Positions 9,109 to 17,230 of a stretch of DNA of 64,000 bases are shown piece by piece (position 1 is the stretch's first letter; each line of letters begins with the position of its first letter). The stretch is from contig CAJYPV010000004.1 in assembly GCA_913776825.1 (NCBI GenBank), positions 90,992 to 154,991 of the forward strand, given 5' to 3'. Position numbers and translations under genes: made by a program. Below the pieces are notes generated by a model. It worked only from the letters and a program-made list of their open reading frames with translations. It searched no databases and was not told the DNA's origin. Source of the DNA: Burkholderiaceae bacterium. GTDB lineage: Bacteria; Pseudomonadota; Gammaproteobacteria; Burkholderiales; Burkholderiaceae_C.

Positions 9109-9900
9109 ATGATTGACGACGTCGCCCGCCGAGAAGTCCATGCCCGTCTGCGGCGTGCCGAAACCGAGCATCAAGTGAAGGTGCTGCTGGCGGTGGAATC
9201 GGGCAGCCGTGCCTGGGGATTCGCCTCGCCCAACAGCGACTACGACGCCCGGTTCATCTATGTGAATCCGCCGGACTGGTATCTCTCGGTCGGCCTGGAG
9301 GAGCGGCGCGACGTCATCGAATATCCGATCGTCGACGAGATGGACATCAACGGCTGGGACCTGCGCAAGGCGCTGCGGCTGTTCTGGCGCTCCAACCCGG
9401 GCTTCGTCGAATGGGTGCAATCGCCCATCGTCTATGAGAAGAACAGCAGCTTCCATCGCCGCGCGCTGGCGCTGCTGCCCACGGTCTATTCGGTCGAACG
9501 CGGCATGTACCACTACCGCAGCATGGCCAAGACCACCTTCCGCGGCTATCTGCAGACCGACCAGGTGCGGCTGAAGAAGTACTTTTACGTGCTGCGGCCG
9601 CTGCTCTCGGTGCGCTGGCTGGAGCGCTACCAGCGCCCTGCGCCGATCGAATTCCAGCGCCTGCTGGAGACGGTGGACAAGGAACCCGGCCTGCGCTCGG
9701 CCATCGACGACCTGTTGGCGCTGAAGCAGGTCACGCCCGAGCTCGGAATGTCGCCGCAGATCGCGCCGATCCAGGCCTTCATCGAGCGCGAGCTGGACCG
9801 CCTGGAGCAGGTCGAGCCGCCGAAGCAGGAACCGCGGGCCGAAGTCGAGCCGCTGCTGTCCGAGCTGTTCCGCGCGGTGTTGCGCGAGACCTGGGCGTGA
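9109..9900 (+). CDS. Predicted nucleotidyltransferase, COG3541/YcgL type
   Basis: 263-residue cytoplasmic protein of the polymerase-beta-like nucleotidyltransferase superfamily. The motif GSRAWGF (from residue 32) followed by SPNSDYDARFIY is the helix-turn G-S plus Asp-x-Asp metal site typical of COG3541. The remainder (DINGWDLRKALRLFW, NPGFVEWVQSPIVY) also fits that group. The substrate is unknown; relatives are suggested to act on RNA or protein. It stands alone between the hslU terminator and convergent coaX. Only the superfamily is certain. Confidence 0.88.
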   Translation: MIDDVARREVHARLRRAETEHQVKVLLAVESGSRAWGFASPNSDYDARFIYVNPPDWYLSVGLEERRDVIEYPIVDEMDINGWDLRKALRLFWRSNPGFVEWVQSPIVYEKNSSFHRRALALLPTVYSVERGMYHYRSMAKTTFRGYLQTDQVRLKKYFYVLRPLLSVRWLERYQRPAPIEFQRLLETVDKEPGLRSAIDDLLALKQVTPELGMSPQIAPIQAFIERELDRLEQVEPPKQEPRAEVEPLLSELFRAVLRETWA

Positions 9901-9966
9901 GTCCGGCGCGCTGACAGGCGCGCCGAGCCTTGCCGTGGGGCGAGCGGCGCGGCGCAGCGCCGTCGG

Positions 9967-10746
9967 CTACAGCGCCAGCCGATGGGCCTGCAGCGACAGC
10001 AGGCCATCGAAGATGAGCGAATCGATCAGCTCATGCGGAATGTCCAGCGCGGGCGAGACCTTCCAGCCGGCGCCGCCGGTCATCAGCGTGACCGGCTCCT
10101 GACCGCAACGCTTCACCAGATGGCGGTGCATGCGTTCGATCGCGCCGGTGATGGCGTAATTGCCGCCGCTGGTGAGCGCGTCGGAGGTGTTGGTCGGGAA
10201 CTCACGCACCTCGCCGGTCGGCACGCGCAAGCCGGCGGTGCCGCCTTCCAGCGCGCGCAGCATGATGCCGTGGCCGGGCAGGATCAGGCCGCCAAGGAAG
10301 CGGCCTTCCGCATCCAGCGCATCGACGGTCACCGCCGTGCCCACCATCACCACCAGCGCCGGTCGTGGCGCATGGCCTTGCATGCGGGCCAGCACATGCT
10401 GACGCGCGCCGATCAGCGCCACGAAGCGGTCGGTGCCGAGTCGGGTCGGATGGTCATAGCCATTGATGATGCCGCCGGCCTGGGCGGTGGACGCGACCCA
10501 GCGCGGCTCCAGGTCCCATTCCTCCAGCTGTTCCTCGACGCGATGACGCACGCCATCGCCGGCCACATTGCAGCCGAGCAGGCTGCCGGGCGTGACCGGG
10601 AGCTGAGCCCAGTCGTGCTCGGACAGTTTCTCGATGTTCTCGAGGAATTGAGCCCCATGGGCGAGCACGGGGCTGCCGGGCTGGGGCGCGGCATACAGGG
10701 CCCATTTCAAGCGGGTGTTGCCGATATCGATCGCCAAAAAGCTCAT
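9967..10746 (-). CDS. coaX: Type III pantothenate kinase
   Basis: CoaX phosphorylates pantothenate, the first step of coenzyme A synthesis, using the acetate/sugar kinase fold and a monovalent cation. The ATP-binding motif DIGNTRLKW lies at residues 6-14, the substrate motif [11 protein letters not shown] near the middle, and [11 protein letters not shown] plus GGLILPG follow. The length of 259 residues is typical. In many Burkholderiales coaX follows birA; here the upstream neighbour is a divergent chemoreceptor, so that link is absent. Confidence 0.96.
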   Translation of the reverse strand: MSFLAIDIGNTRLKWALYAAPQPGSPVLAHGAQFLENIEKLSEHDWAQLPVTPGSLLGCNVAGDGVRHRVEEQLEEWDLEPRWVASTAQAGGIINGYDHPTRLGTDRFVALIGARQHVLARMQGHAPRPALVVMVGTAVTVDALDAEGRFLGGLILPGHGIMLRALEGGTAGLRVPTGEVREFPTNTSDALTSGGNYAITGAIERMHRHLVKRCGQEPVTLMTGGAGWKVSPALDIPHELIDSLIFDGLLSLQAHRLAL

Positions 10747-10931
10747 GAATTCACGCGGCTGCGCTGTGACAGGCGGCAGGTTAGCAGTGTTTATCCCCCG
10801 GACAGTGCGAGGATGGGCCGAATTAGGATGGGGACACCAACCGCCGCGTCGCCTCGGCGACGCGATGTCGACATCAGGTCGACACGGCAGGCCGCCCCCA
10901 TGGACCGCTCACTCAAAAAGGACATGACGCC

Positions 10932-12854
10932 ATGACCTTGTCGATTGCGACCCGTCTCTGGATCCCGGTGGTGGTGATGGCCACGATGACCATCGTGATG
11001 TCGATGGCTGCGGCCTCGCGCACCCGTGCGCTGCTGGCGGTGGCGCAGACCACCCAGGAAAAACAGCAGCAGCGGTTTGAGCTCGCACTGCGCTGGCGAG
11101 GCCTGACCGAAGCCAATGCCAGTCGTGTGCAAGGCGGTCTGGCGGCGGGTGACAACAGCGTCGCCGAGGCGCTGAAGGCCGACATCGCGCGCACCACCGA
11201 GACCATCTCCGAGGTGCAAAAGCAGCTGGAGGCGCTGGCGGATGACGAGGCCGACAAGACCGCCATGGCGCGCATCGCGGAGCGCCGCAAGGCTTACATC
11301 GACGCCCGCAATCAGGCGGGCAAACTCAAAGGCGCCGGCGATGTCGATGGCGCACGGGCCGCGCTGGCGCAGAAGGTCGTGCCGGCGATCGAGCAGTACC
11401 TGGCGGCCCAGCAGGACTTCATCAAGCTGCAGCAGGACAAGTCCACCGCGCTGCGCGAGGCTGCCGGTGCGGAACGCATGCGCACCGTGTGGGGCGTGGC
11501 GGTGGTGATGTCGGTGATCGTCGGCCTGCTGGCGCTCGCGACCTATTACTTCGTGCGCACGATTTCCGACCCGCTCAAGCAACTGGTGCGGCAGGCCGAG
11601 CGCATCGGGCAGGGCGACCTGAGCGATGACCGCGTGAGCGCACGCGGCGATGAAATCGGCGATGTGCAGCGGGCGCTGTCGCAGATGAAGGCCTCGCTGC
11701 GCAGCGTGATCGGTGAACTGCGCACGAGCGTCGACCGCATGCAGACCGCCAGCCAGGAGATCGCCACCGGCAACACCGACCTGAGCCATCGCACCGAGCA
11801 GACTGCCTCGAATCTGCAGCAAGCGGCATCGTCGCTGTCGCAATTGACGGGGACCGTGACCCAGAGCGCGGACAGCGCCCGCACCGCCAATCAGCTCGCC
11901 GTCACCGCTGCGGAAGTGGCACGTCGCGGCGGCGCGGCGGTGGGTGACGTGGTGGGCACGATGACCGAGATCGATGCCAGCGCCAAGCGCATCAACGACA
12001 TCATCGGCGTGATCGACGGCATCGCCTTCCAGACCAACATCCTCGCGCTGAATGCTGCGGTCGAGGCCGCCCGGGCCGGTGAACAGGGCCGTGGCTTCGC
12101 GGTGGTCGCCAGCGAAGTGCGCGCGCTGGCGCAGCGCAGCGCCTCGGCGGCCAAGGAGATCAAGACTTTGATCGGCGACAGCGTCACCAAGGTCGAGATC
12201 GGCTCGCAGCAGGTGCGCGAAGCCGGCGCGACGATGAGCGAAATCGTCGCCAGCGTGCAGCGCGTCTCGGACATCATCAGCGAGATCAGCGCCAGCACGG
12301 TGGAGCAGAGCCAGGGCATCGGCAATGTGAATGGCGCGGTCGCCCAACTGGATCAGATGACGCAGCAGAACGCGGCGCTGGTCGAGCAGTCGGCCGCCGC
12401 CGCGGAATCGCTGAGCGAGCAGGCCCGTTTGCTGACCGCCCTGGTCACGCGATTCCGCCTGGACGACGCGTTGCATGCGTCCGGATCGGGTGGGACCTTC
12501 GGCAGTGCGGCGTCTTTGACGGCGGTGTCGGCATCGACATCGCGCGATGGCGGTTCGGTGACCACCTCGACGGTCAACGCGAGTGCCTCGCTCGCGCGCG
12601 CACCCGTCAAGAGCCCCGCCAAACTCGCGGGCGCCAAGCCGGCCGGCGCGACGACGCCAAAGGCGCCGCGCCCCGCCGCGCCCAAGCGCCCGGCGGCCTC
12701 GCCCGCCAAGCCGATGCGCGCCGCCGCGCCATCGGCAGGCGAAGCCGCCACGCCGGTGGGGACCACGGCATCGGCAAAGGCCTCCAAGCCGAATGCTGCG
12801 TCGACTGCCGGCAGTGCCAGCAGCGCGCCCGGTGATGACTGGGAAACGTTCTGA
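10932..12854 (+). CDS. Methyl-accepting chemotaxis protein with C-terminal WETF tether
   Basis: Class I transmembrane chemoreceptor of 640 residues: TM1 at about 9-28, a periplasmic four-helix-bundle-like sensor (about 30-180), TM2 at about 183-204, HAMP to about 256, and the coiled-coil signalling domain whose hairpin tip contains [20 protein letters not shown]. After the methylation helices there is a 120-residue Ala/Pro/Lys/Ser-rich tail ending DDWETF. The last four residues equal the CheR/CheB docking end (NWETF) of E. coli Tar and Tsr, so the tail is probably a flexible tether for methyltransferase recruitment. The ligand is unknown. It is divergent from coaX. Confidence 0.95.
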   Translation: MTLSIATRLWIPVVVMATMTIVMSMAAASRTRALLAVAQTTQEKQQQRFELALRWRGLTEANASRVQGGLAAGDNSVAEALKADIARTTETISEVQKQLEALADDEADKTAMARIAERRKAYIDARNQAGKLKGAGDVDGARAALAQKVVPAIEQYLAAQQDFIKLQQDKSTALREAAGAERMRTVWGVAVVMSVIVGLLALATYYFVRTISDPLKQLVRQAERIGQGDLSDDRVSARGDEIGDVQRALSQMKASLRSVIGELRTSVDRMQTASQEIATGNTDLSHRTEQTASNLQQAASSLSQLTGTVTQSADSARTANQLAVTAAEVARRGGAAVGDVVGTMTEIDASAKRINDIIGVIDGIAFQTNILALNAAVEAARAGEQGRGFAVVASEVRALAQRSASAAKEIKTLIGDSVTKVEIGSQQVREAGATMSEIVASVQRVSDIISEISASTVEQSQGIGNVNGAVAQLDQMTQQNAALVEQSAAAAESLSEQARLLTALVTRFRLDDALHASGSGGTFGSAASLTAVSASTSRDGGSVTTSTVNASASLARAPVKSPAKLAGAKPAGATTPKAPRPAAPKRPAASPAKPMRAAAPSAGEAATPVGTTASAKASKPNAASTAGSASSAPGDDWETF

Positions 12855-12891
12855 AGGGCCTTCGTTTCGCCCCGCCCTCGCGGGCGGACAG

Positions 12892-13815
12892 TCATGCCCC
12901 GCTCGACCACGCCTGCACCGACGCTCGGGTCGCATCCGCATCCCACCACTGCCGCCACTGTGGTGACAAGGCGACCACCTCCCCGATCACCAGCAGCGCC
13001 GGACTGGGCAGTTGCGCCAGGGCGATGTCGGCCGCCAGATGGCCGAGCGTGCTGAAGCAATCACGCTGATGCGGCGTGTGGGCGGCGCTGATGGCGACGG
13101 CCGGCGTGTCGGCGGACAGTCCGCCGGCCTGCAGCGCCGAGGCGATGAACGCGGCGCGGCTCAGTCCCATGTAGATCACCAGGGTGAGGCGGCTTTGCGC
13201 CAGCGCGGCCCAGTCCGGCGCGCGTCCGTGCTCGCCGTTGTGTCCGGTGACGAAGGCCACGCCGGGCGTGCAGCGGCGATCGGTGATCGGCACCGCCACC
13301 GATGCCGGCGCGGCCAGACCCGCCGACACGCCATTCACCACCTCGACCGCCATGCCCGCCTCGCGCAGCGCATCAGCCTCTTCCCCGCCGCGGCCGAACA
13401 CAAAGGGGTCGCCGCCCTTGAGCCGCACCACCCGCGCACCTGCGCGGGCCTCGCGGATCATCAGCTCATGGATGAAGCGCTGCTCGGTCGACACGCACCC
13501 ACCCCGCTTGCCCACACGCAGCACCCGCGCCGACGCCGGCAGACACGCGAGCACGCGCGGATCGACCAGATCGTCGGTCAGCACCACATCCGCCTGCTGC
13601 AAGCGCTTGAGCGCGCGCACCGTCAACAGCTCGGGATCGCCCGGGCCTGCGCCGACCAACGACACCGCATGCACCTTGCGAGCGAGAGGGCCGCCCAAGC
13701 CGCCATCCATCGCGTGTCCATCCATCGCGTGCCCATCTGACGCGCGCTCATCCGGCGCCGCACCACATACGGCCGCATCGAGTTCATCGAGCTCAATACC
13801 CATCAGAGACGTCAT
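12892..13815 (-). CDS. cobA: Uroporphyrinogen-III C-methyltransferase
   Basis: SAM-dependent enzyme making precorrin-2, the precursor of siroheme needed by NirB. Its motifs are VSLVGAGPGDPELLTVRA, DDLVDPRVL, VRLKGGDPFVFGRGGEEA and VPITDRR. The ATG at 13815 is preceded by AAGGAG at the right distance and overlaps the nasA stop (ATGA), so it is the last gene of the nitrate operon. Residues 27-39 hold the small repeat DGHAMDGHAMDGG, an unusual insertion before the catalytic core. No precorrin-2 dehydrogenase/ferrochelatase domain (CysG N-terminus) is present, so siroheme completion must be encoded elsewhere. Confidence 0.95.
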   Translation of the reverse strand: MTSLMGIELDELDAAVCGAAPDERASDGHAMDGHAMDGGLGGPLARKVHAVSLVGAGPGDPELLTVRALKRLQQADVVLTDDLVDPRVLACLPASARVLRVGKRGGCVSTEQRFIHELMIREARAGARVVRLKGGDPFVFGRGGEEADALREAGMAVEVVNGVSAGLAAPASVAVPITDRRCTPGVAFVTGHNGEHGRAPDWAALAQSRLTLVIYMGLSRAAFIASALQAGGLSADTPAVAISAAHTPHQRDCFSTLGHLAADIALAQLPSPALLVIGEVVALSPQWRQWWDADATRASVQAWSSGA

Positions 13816-16805
13816 GGAAACTCCTTCGCGGCGCCGATGAAACCGGCTTCGGCGCGGATGGGGGATTGGGGAAGCGCAGCGCTGCCGCCCCCCGCATCGC
13901 TGCCCGACGCGGGCTCGCTGCGCACCAGGCGACGCAGCGTCGGCAGGCAGGAGCCGCATTGGGTGCCGCAGCGCAATTCGGCTTGCAGGGCGGCCAGTCG
14001 CTGGTCCTCTCCCTGGCCGGAGGCTGACCGCTGCAGGCAGGCGCGGATCGCGTCCTCGCGCACGTTGAAGCAGGTGCAGACCTGCGGACTGCCGACGGGC
14101 AGCGCCTGCGTCGCGTCCGGGGCCAGCAAGCGATGTCCCATCGCGGCGACCGGCGCGCGCTCACGCCACAGCGCCTCCAGCCAGGCGCCGTCGTCGCCCT
14201 CGCCGCTGCGCAGCAAGGCCTGCAGACGCGCCTGATCACCCGCACCGGACAAACGCAAGGCGCGGCTCCGGCCACGGCGCCCATCGGCGTAACGCAACAC
14301 GCCGGGGCCCGTCAGTCCAAGCAGCGTGGACAAGGCGACCACCAGCGCGGCCGGCGGCGGCTCGGCGAACGCCAGCGAGAGGCTCCAGCCTTCGTCTCGC
14401 CCATCGCGCCCATCGCGCTCATCACCCTCGTCGCCTTCATCGCCTTCTCTTCCCTCGACGGCTCCTCCGCCCCAGTGACTTCCCAATGAGGTGGGCGCTG
14501 GGAGACAGCAGGCGTAATCCGCTTCGTTCATCAGGCTGCGGAGTTGATCGCGCAGCGCAGCGCCTTCGCCCGCCGGCACCCAGGCCGCACCGACGACGCG
14601 CCAGGGCAGCTCGACCGCCTCCACCGACACCGCGGCGAACTTGAGCTCGGGCTGACGCGCGTCCGGGCAGAAGGCCGGTTGGGTCACCGCATTCACACCC
14701 AGCGCGTCGCGACCTCCGAGGAACTCGCTGCCCCAGTGCATCGGCAGCCACGCGCGCTGCGGGCCCACCGTCTCATCCGCGATCGCCGGGACGATGAGCG
14801 CTCCCCGCCGTGACCGCACCCGGACCAGCCCGCCGGGCGTCAGTCGACGCCGCGCCATGTCGGCGGGATGCAGCCGCAGCAGCGGCCCGGGCTCGCCCGC
14901 AAACAACGCCGTCACCGTGCCGCTGCGGCTCATGCCATGCCACTGGTCGCGCAGGCGGCCCGTGCTGAGCGCCAAGGGGAATCGAGCATCCTGCAGCTCG
15001 GCGGTCGGCGCGAAGGGTCTGGTGATGAACCGGGCCCGCCCATCGGCATGCGCAAAGCGAAAGTCCTGGTACAGCCGCGCGCGGCCCTCGATCGCGCCTT
15101 CCGGCCAGGGCCACTGGCGCGGCGCCGTCTCCAGCATCGGATAGCTCAGGCCGGTGATGTCGAGGTCGCGCCCGCGGGTCGCCTCGCGATGTTCGCGCCA
15201 CAGGTCTTCCGGCCCCTGCCAGTCGAACAGCGCCGGCCCCTCGGGTCGCAGCGTGCGCGACAGCCCCTGCGCGATGTCCCGCACGATGCGCCAATCCGCT
15301 CGCGCTTCGCCGGGCGGCGGCAGCGCGGTGCGCACCCGGCTGATGCAGCGCTCGCTGTTGGTGACCGTGCCGTCCTTCTCCGCCCAGGTGGCGGCCGGCA
15401 GGATGACATCGGCGAAGGCGGCGGTCTCGGTGCCGGTGAAGGCCTCCTGCAGGATGACGAACTCGCAGCGTTCCAGCGCGGCGCGCACCAACGCCTGGTC
15501 CGGCAGTGACTGGGCCGGATTGGTGCAGGCGATCCACAGGGCCTTGATCTCGCCTCGGGCGGCGGCCTGGAACATCTCCACCGCCGTTTTGCCGGAGGCG
15601 TCGGGCAGCTCGGACACGCCCCACAGCGCGGCCACCTCGCGGCGATGCGCGGCATTCTCCGGATCGCGATGCCCCGGCAGCAGCGTGGCCATGCCGCCGG
15701 TCTCACGGCCGCCCATCGCATTGGGCTGACCGGTGAGCGAGAACGGCCCCGCGCCCGGTCGTCCGATGTGGCCTGTCGCCAGATGCAGATTGATCAGCGC
15801 TGTGTTGTTGGCCGTGCCCTGATGGCTCTGGTTCAAGCCCATGCAGTAGAGCGACAGCGTCGCCGGCGACCGCGCGAACCACTGCGCGGCCTGCAGGATC
15901 TGCGCCTCCGGCAATCCGGTCAGCCGGGCCGATTCAGCCGGCGTCATGGTGCGCACCGACCGCTTGAGCGCGTCGAAGCCGTCGGTGTGCTGCTCGATGA
16001 AGTCGCGGTCGATCCAGCCTTCCCAGATGCAGGCATGCAGCAAGCCCTGGAACAAGGCGACATCGCTGCCCGGTCGCAGCGCCAGATGCAGATCGGCGAA
16101 CTCGGCGGTTTCGGTCCGGCGTGGATCCACCACGATCAACTTCATGCCCGGCCGCTGCGCCCGCGCCGCCTCGATGCGACGGAACAGCACCGGATGGGCC
16201 CAGGCCGGATTCGCACCGGCGATGAACAGGCAGTCCGCCAGCGCCAGATCCTCATAGCAGGTGGGCGGCGCATCGGCGCCCAGCGACTGCTTGTAGCCCA
16301 CCACCGCCGAGCTCATGCACAGCCTGGAGTTGCTGTCGATGTGGGGCGTGCCGATCAGGCCGCGCGCCAGCTTGTTGAAGGCGTGATAGTCCTCGGTGAG
16401 CAGCTGGCCGGAGAGGTAGAACCCGATCGCCTGCGGCCCATGCGCCGCACGCACCGCCAGCAGGCGCTCGACGACCTGCGCTTGCGTCGTCGCCCAATCG
16501 CTGGGCGTCCATGGATCGCCGCGGGCCGCGCGCCATGCCGGCTGCTGATAGCGCTGATGACGTCGAACCGACGGCGTGGCGGTCAGGTGCAGGGTCGATC
16601 CCTTGGTGCACAGGCGGCCCGCATTGGCCGGATGCGCCGGATCACCGCGCACGCCGACGACCCGCGTGCCGGCGCCCTGCCCCTGAGTGTCGATCAGCAC
16701 GCCGCAGCCCACGCCGCAGTAGGGACAGGTGGAGCGGGTCGTGGTCGTGGTCGTGGTCGTGCGAAGGGGCGGCGCAGCCGTCACGGGCGAGTCCCTCACA
16801 TCCAT
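13812..16805 (-). CDS. nasA: Assimilatory nitrate reductase, catalytic subunit with C-terminal BFD [2Fe-2S] domain
   Basis: Molybdopterin oxidoreductase reducing nitrate to nitrite in the cytoplasm. The N-terminal [4Fe-4S] ligands are CPYCGVGCGV plus a Cys in GRLCTKG. The Mo-bis-MGD domain and the C-terminal dinucleotide-binding domain follow. The last 100 residues form a bacterioferritin-associated-ferredoxin-type [2Fe-2S] domain (VCTCFNVRED, then CGTQCGSCLPTL), as in single-chain bacterial NasA. Two low-complexity stretches stand out: eight threonines near residue 20 and an acidic GDE/GRD repeat encoded at about 14395-14450. The ATG at 16805 overlaps the nirD stop by one base; an ATG six bases upstream is also possible. 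Confidence 0.96.
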   Translation of the reverse strand: MDVRDSPVTAAPPLRTTTTTTTTRSTCPYCGVGCGVLIDTQGQGAGTRVVGVRGDPAHPANAGRLCTKGSTLHLTATPSVRRHQRYQQPAWRAARGDPWTPSDWATTQAQVVERLLAVRAAHGPQAIGFYLSGQLLTEDYHAFNKLARGLIGTPHIDSNSRLCMSSAVVGYKQSLGADAPPTCYEDLALADCLFIAGANPAWAHPVLFRRIEAARAQRPGMKLIVVDPRRTETAEFADLHLALRPGSDVALFQGLLHACIWEGWIDRDFIEQHTDGFDALKRSVRTMTPAESARLTGLPEAQILQAAQWFARSPATLSLYCMGLNQSHQGTANNTALINLHLATGHIGRPGAGPFSLTGQPNAMGGRETGGMATLLPGHRDPENAAHRREVAALWGVSELPDASGKTAVEMFQAAARGEIKALWIACTNPAQSLPDQALVRAALERCEFVILQEAFTGTETAAFADVILPAATWAEKDGTVTNSERCISRVRTALPPPGEARADWRIVRDIAQGLSRTLRPEGPALFDWQGPEDLWREHREATRGRDLDITGLSYPMLETAPRQWPWPEGAIEGRARLYQDFRFAHADGRARFITRPFAPTAELQDARFPLALSTGRLRDQWHGMSRSGTVTALFAGEPGPLLRLHPADMARRRLTPGGLVRVRSRRGALIVPAIADETVGPQRAWLPMHWGSEFLGGRDALGVNAVTQPAFCPDARQPELKFAAVSVEAVELPWRVVGAAWVPAGEGAALRDQLRSLMNEADYACCLPAPTSLGSHWGGGAVEGREGDEGDEGDERDGRDGRDEGWSLSLAFAEPPPAALVVALSTLLGLTGPGVLRYADGRRGRSRALRLSGAGDQARLQALLRSGEGDDGAWLEALWRERAPVAAMGHRLLAPDATQALPVGSPQVCTCFNVREDAIRACLQRSASGQGEDQRLAALQAELRCGTQCGSCLPTLRRLVRSEPASGSDAGGGSAALPQSPIRAEAGFIGAAKEFP

Positions 16806-17185
16806 CAGCACGACACCCGGGTGCAGGGCCCGGCCTGGACCGGCGCCAGATCGATGGCGATCGTCTCCAGCTCCTGACGGTCCAACAGCACCTGGCCTGC
16901 ATCGATGCGAACCTGGAAGACCGGCGTGCGCCCCTCATCGGGCTCCCGCGCGCAGCCGCTGTCCAGCGCGATGGTCCAGTTGTGCAGTGGACAGGCCACC
17001 GCGTCGCCAAACACGATGCCTTGGCTCAACGGGCCGGCCTTGTGAGGACATCGGTCGAGCAGCGCGAAGACCCGATCGTCCGAGGTGCGGAACAGCGCCA
17101 CCTGCGGCCCTCGGTCGCGGGCGACGCGGCGTGACCCCAGCACCGGGATGTCGGTCAGGGCGCAAACGGGAATCCAGTGGTTCAT
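16805..17185 (-). CDS. nirD: Nitrite reductase (NADH) small subunit
   Basis: Rieske-like [2Fe-2S]-fold subunit of the assimilatory NADH nitrite reductase, partner of NirB. The protein has the Rieske pattern with CPHKAGPLSQG and CPLHNW, so both Cys-His pairs of a true Rieske cluster are present; many NirD proteins have lost them. The start MNHWIPVCAL is chosen because GAGG lies just upstream. It follows nirB by 45 bases and overlaps nasA. Confidence 0.94.
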   Translation of the reverse strand: MNHWIPVCALTDIPVLGSRRVARDRGPQVALFRTSDDRVFALLDRCPHKAGPLSQGIVFGDAVACPLHNWTIALDSGCAREPDEGRTPVFQVRIDAGQVLLDRQELETIAIDLAPVQAGPCTRVSC

Positions 17186-17230
17186 GGGGACCTCGCAGGA
17201 CATGTCGAAAGGCGGGGGCGTCGCACCGCG

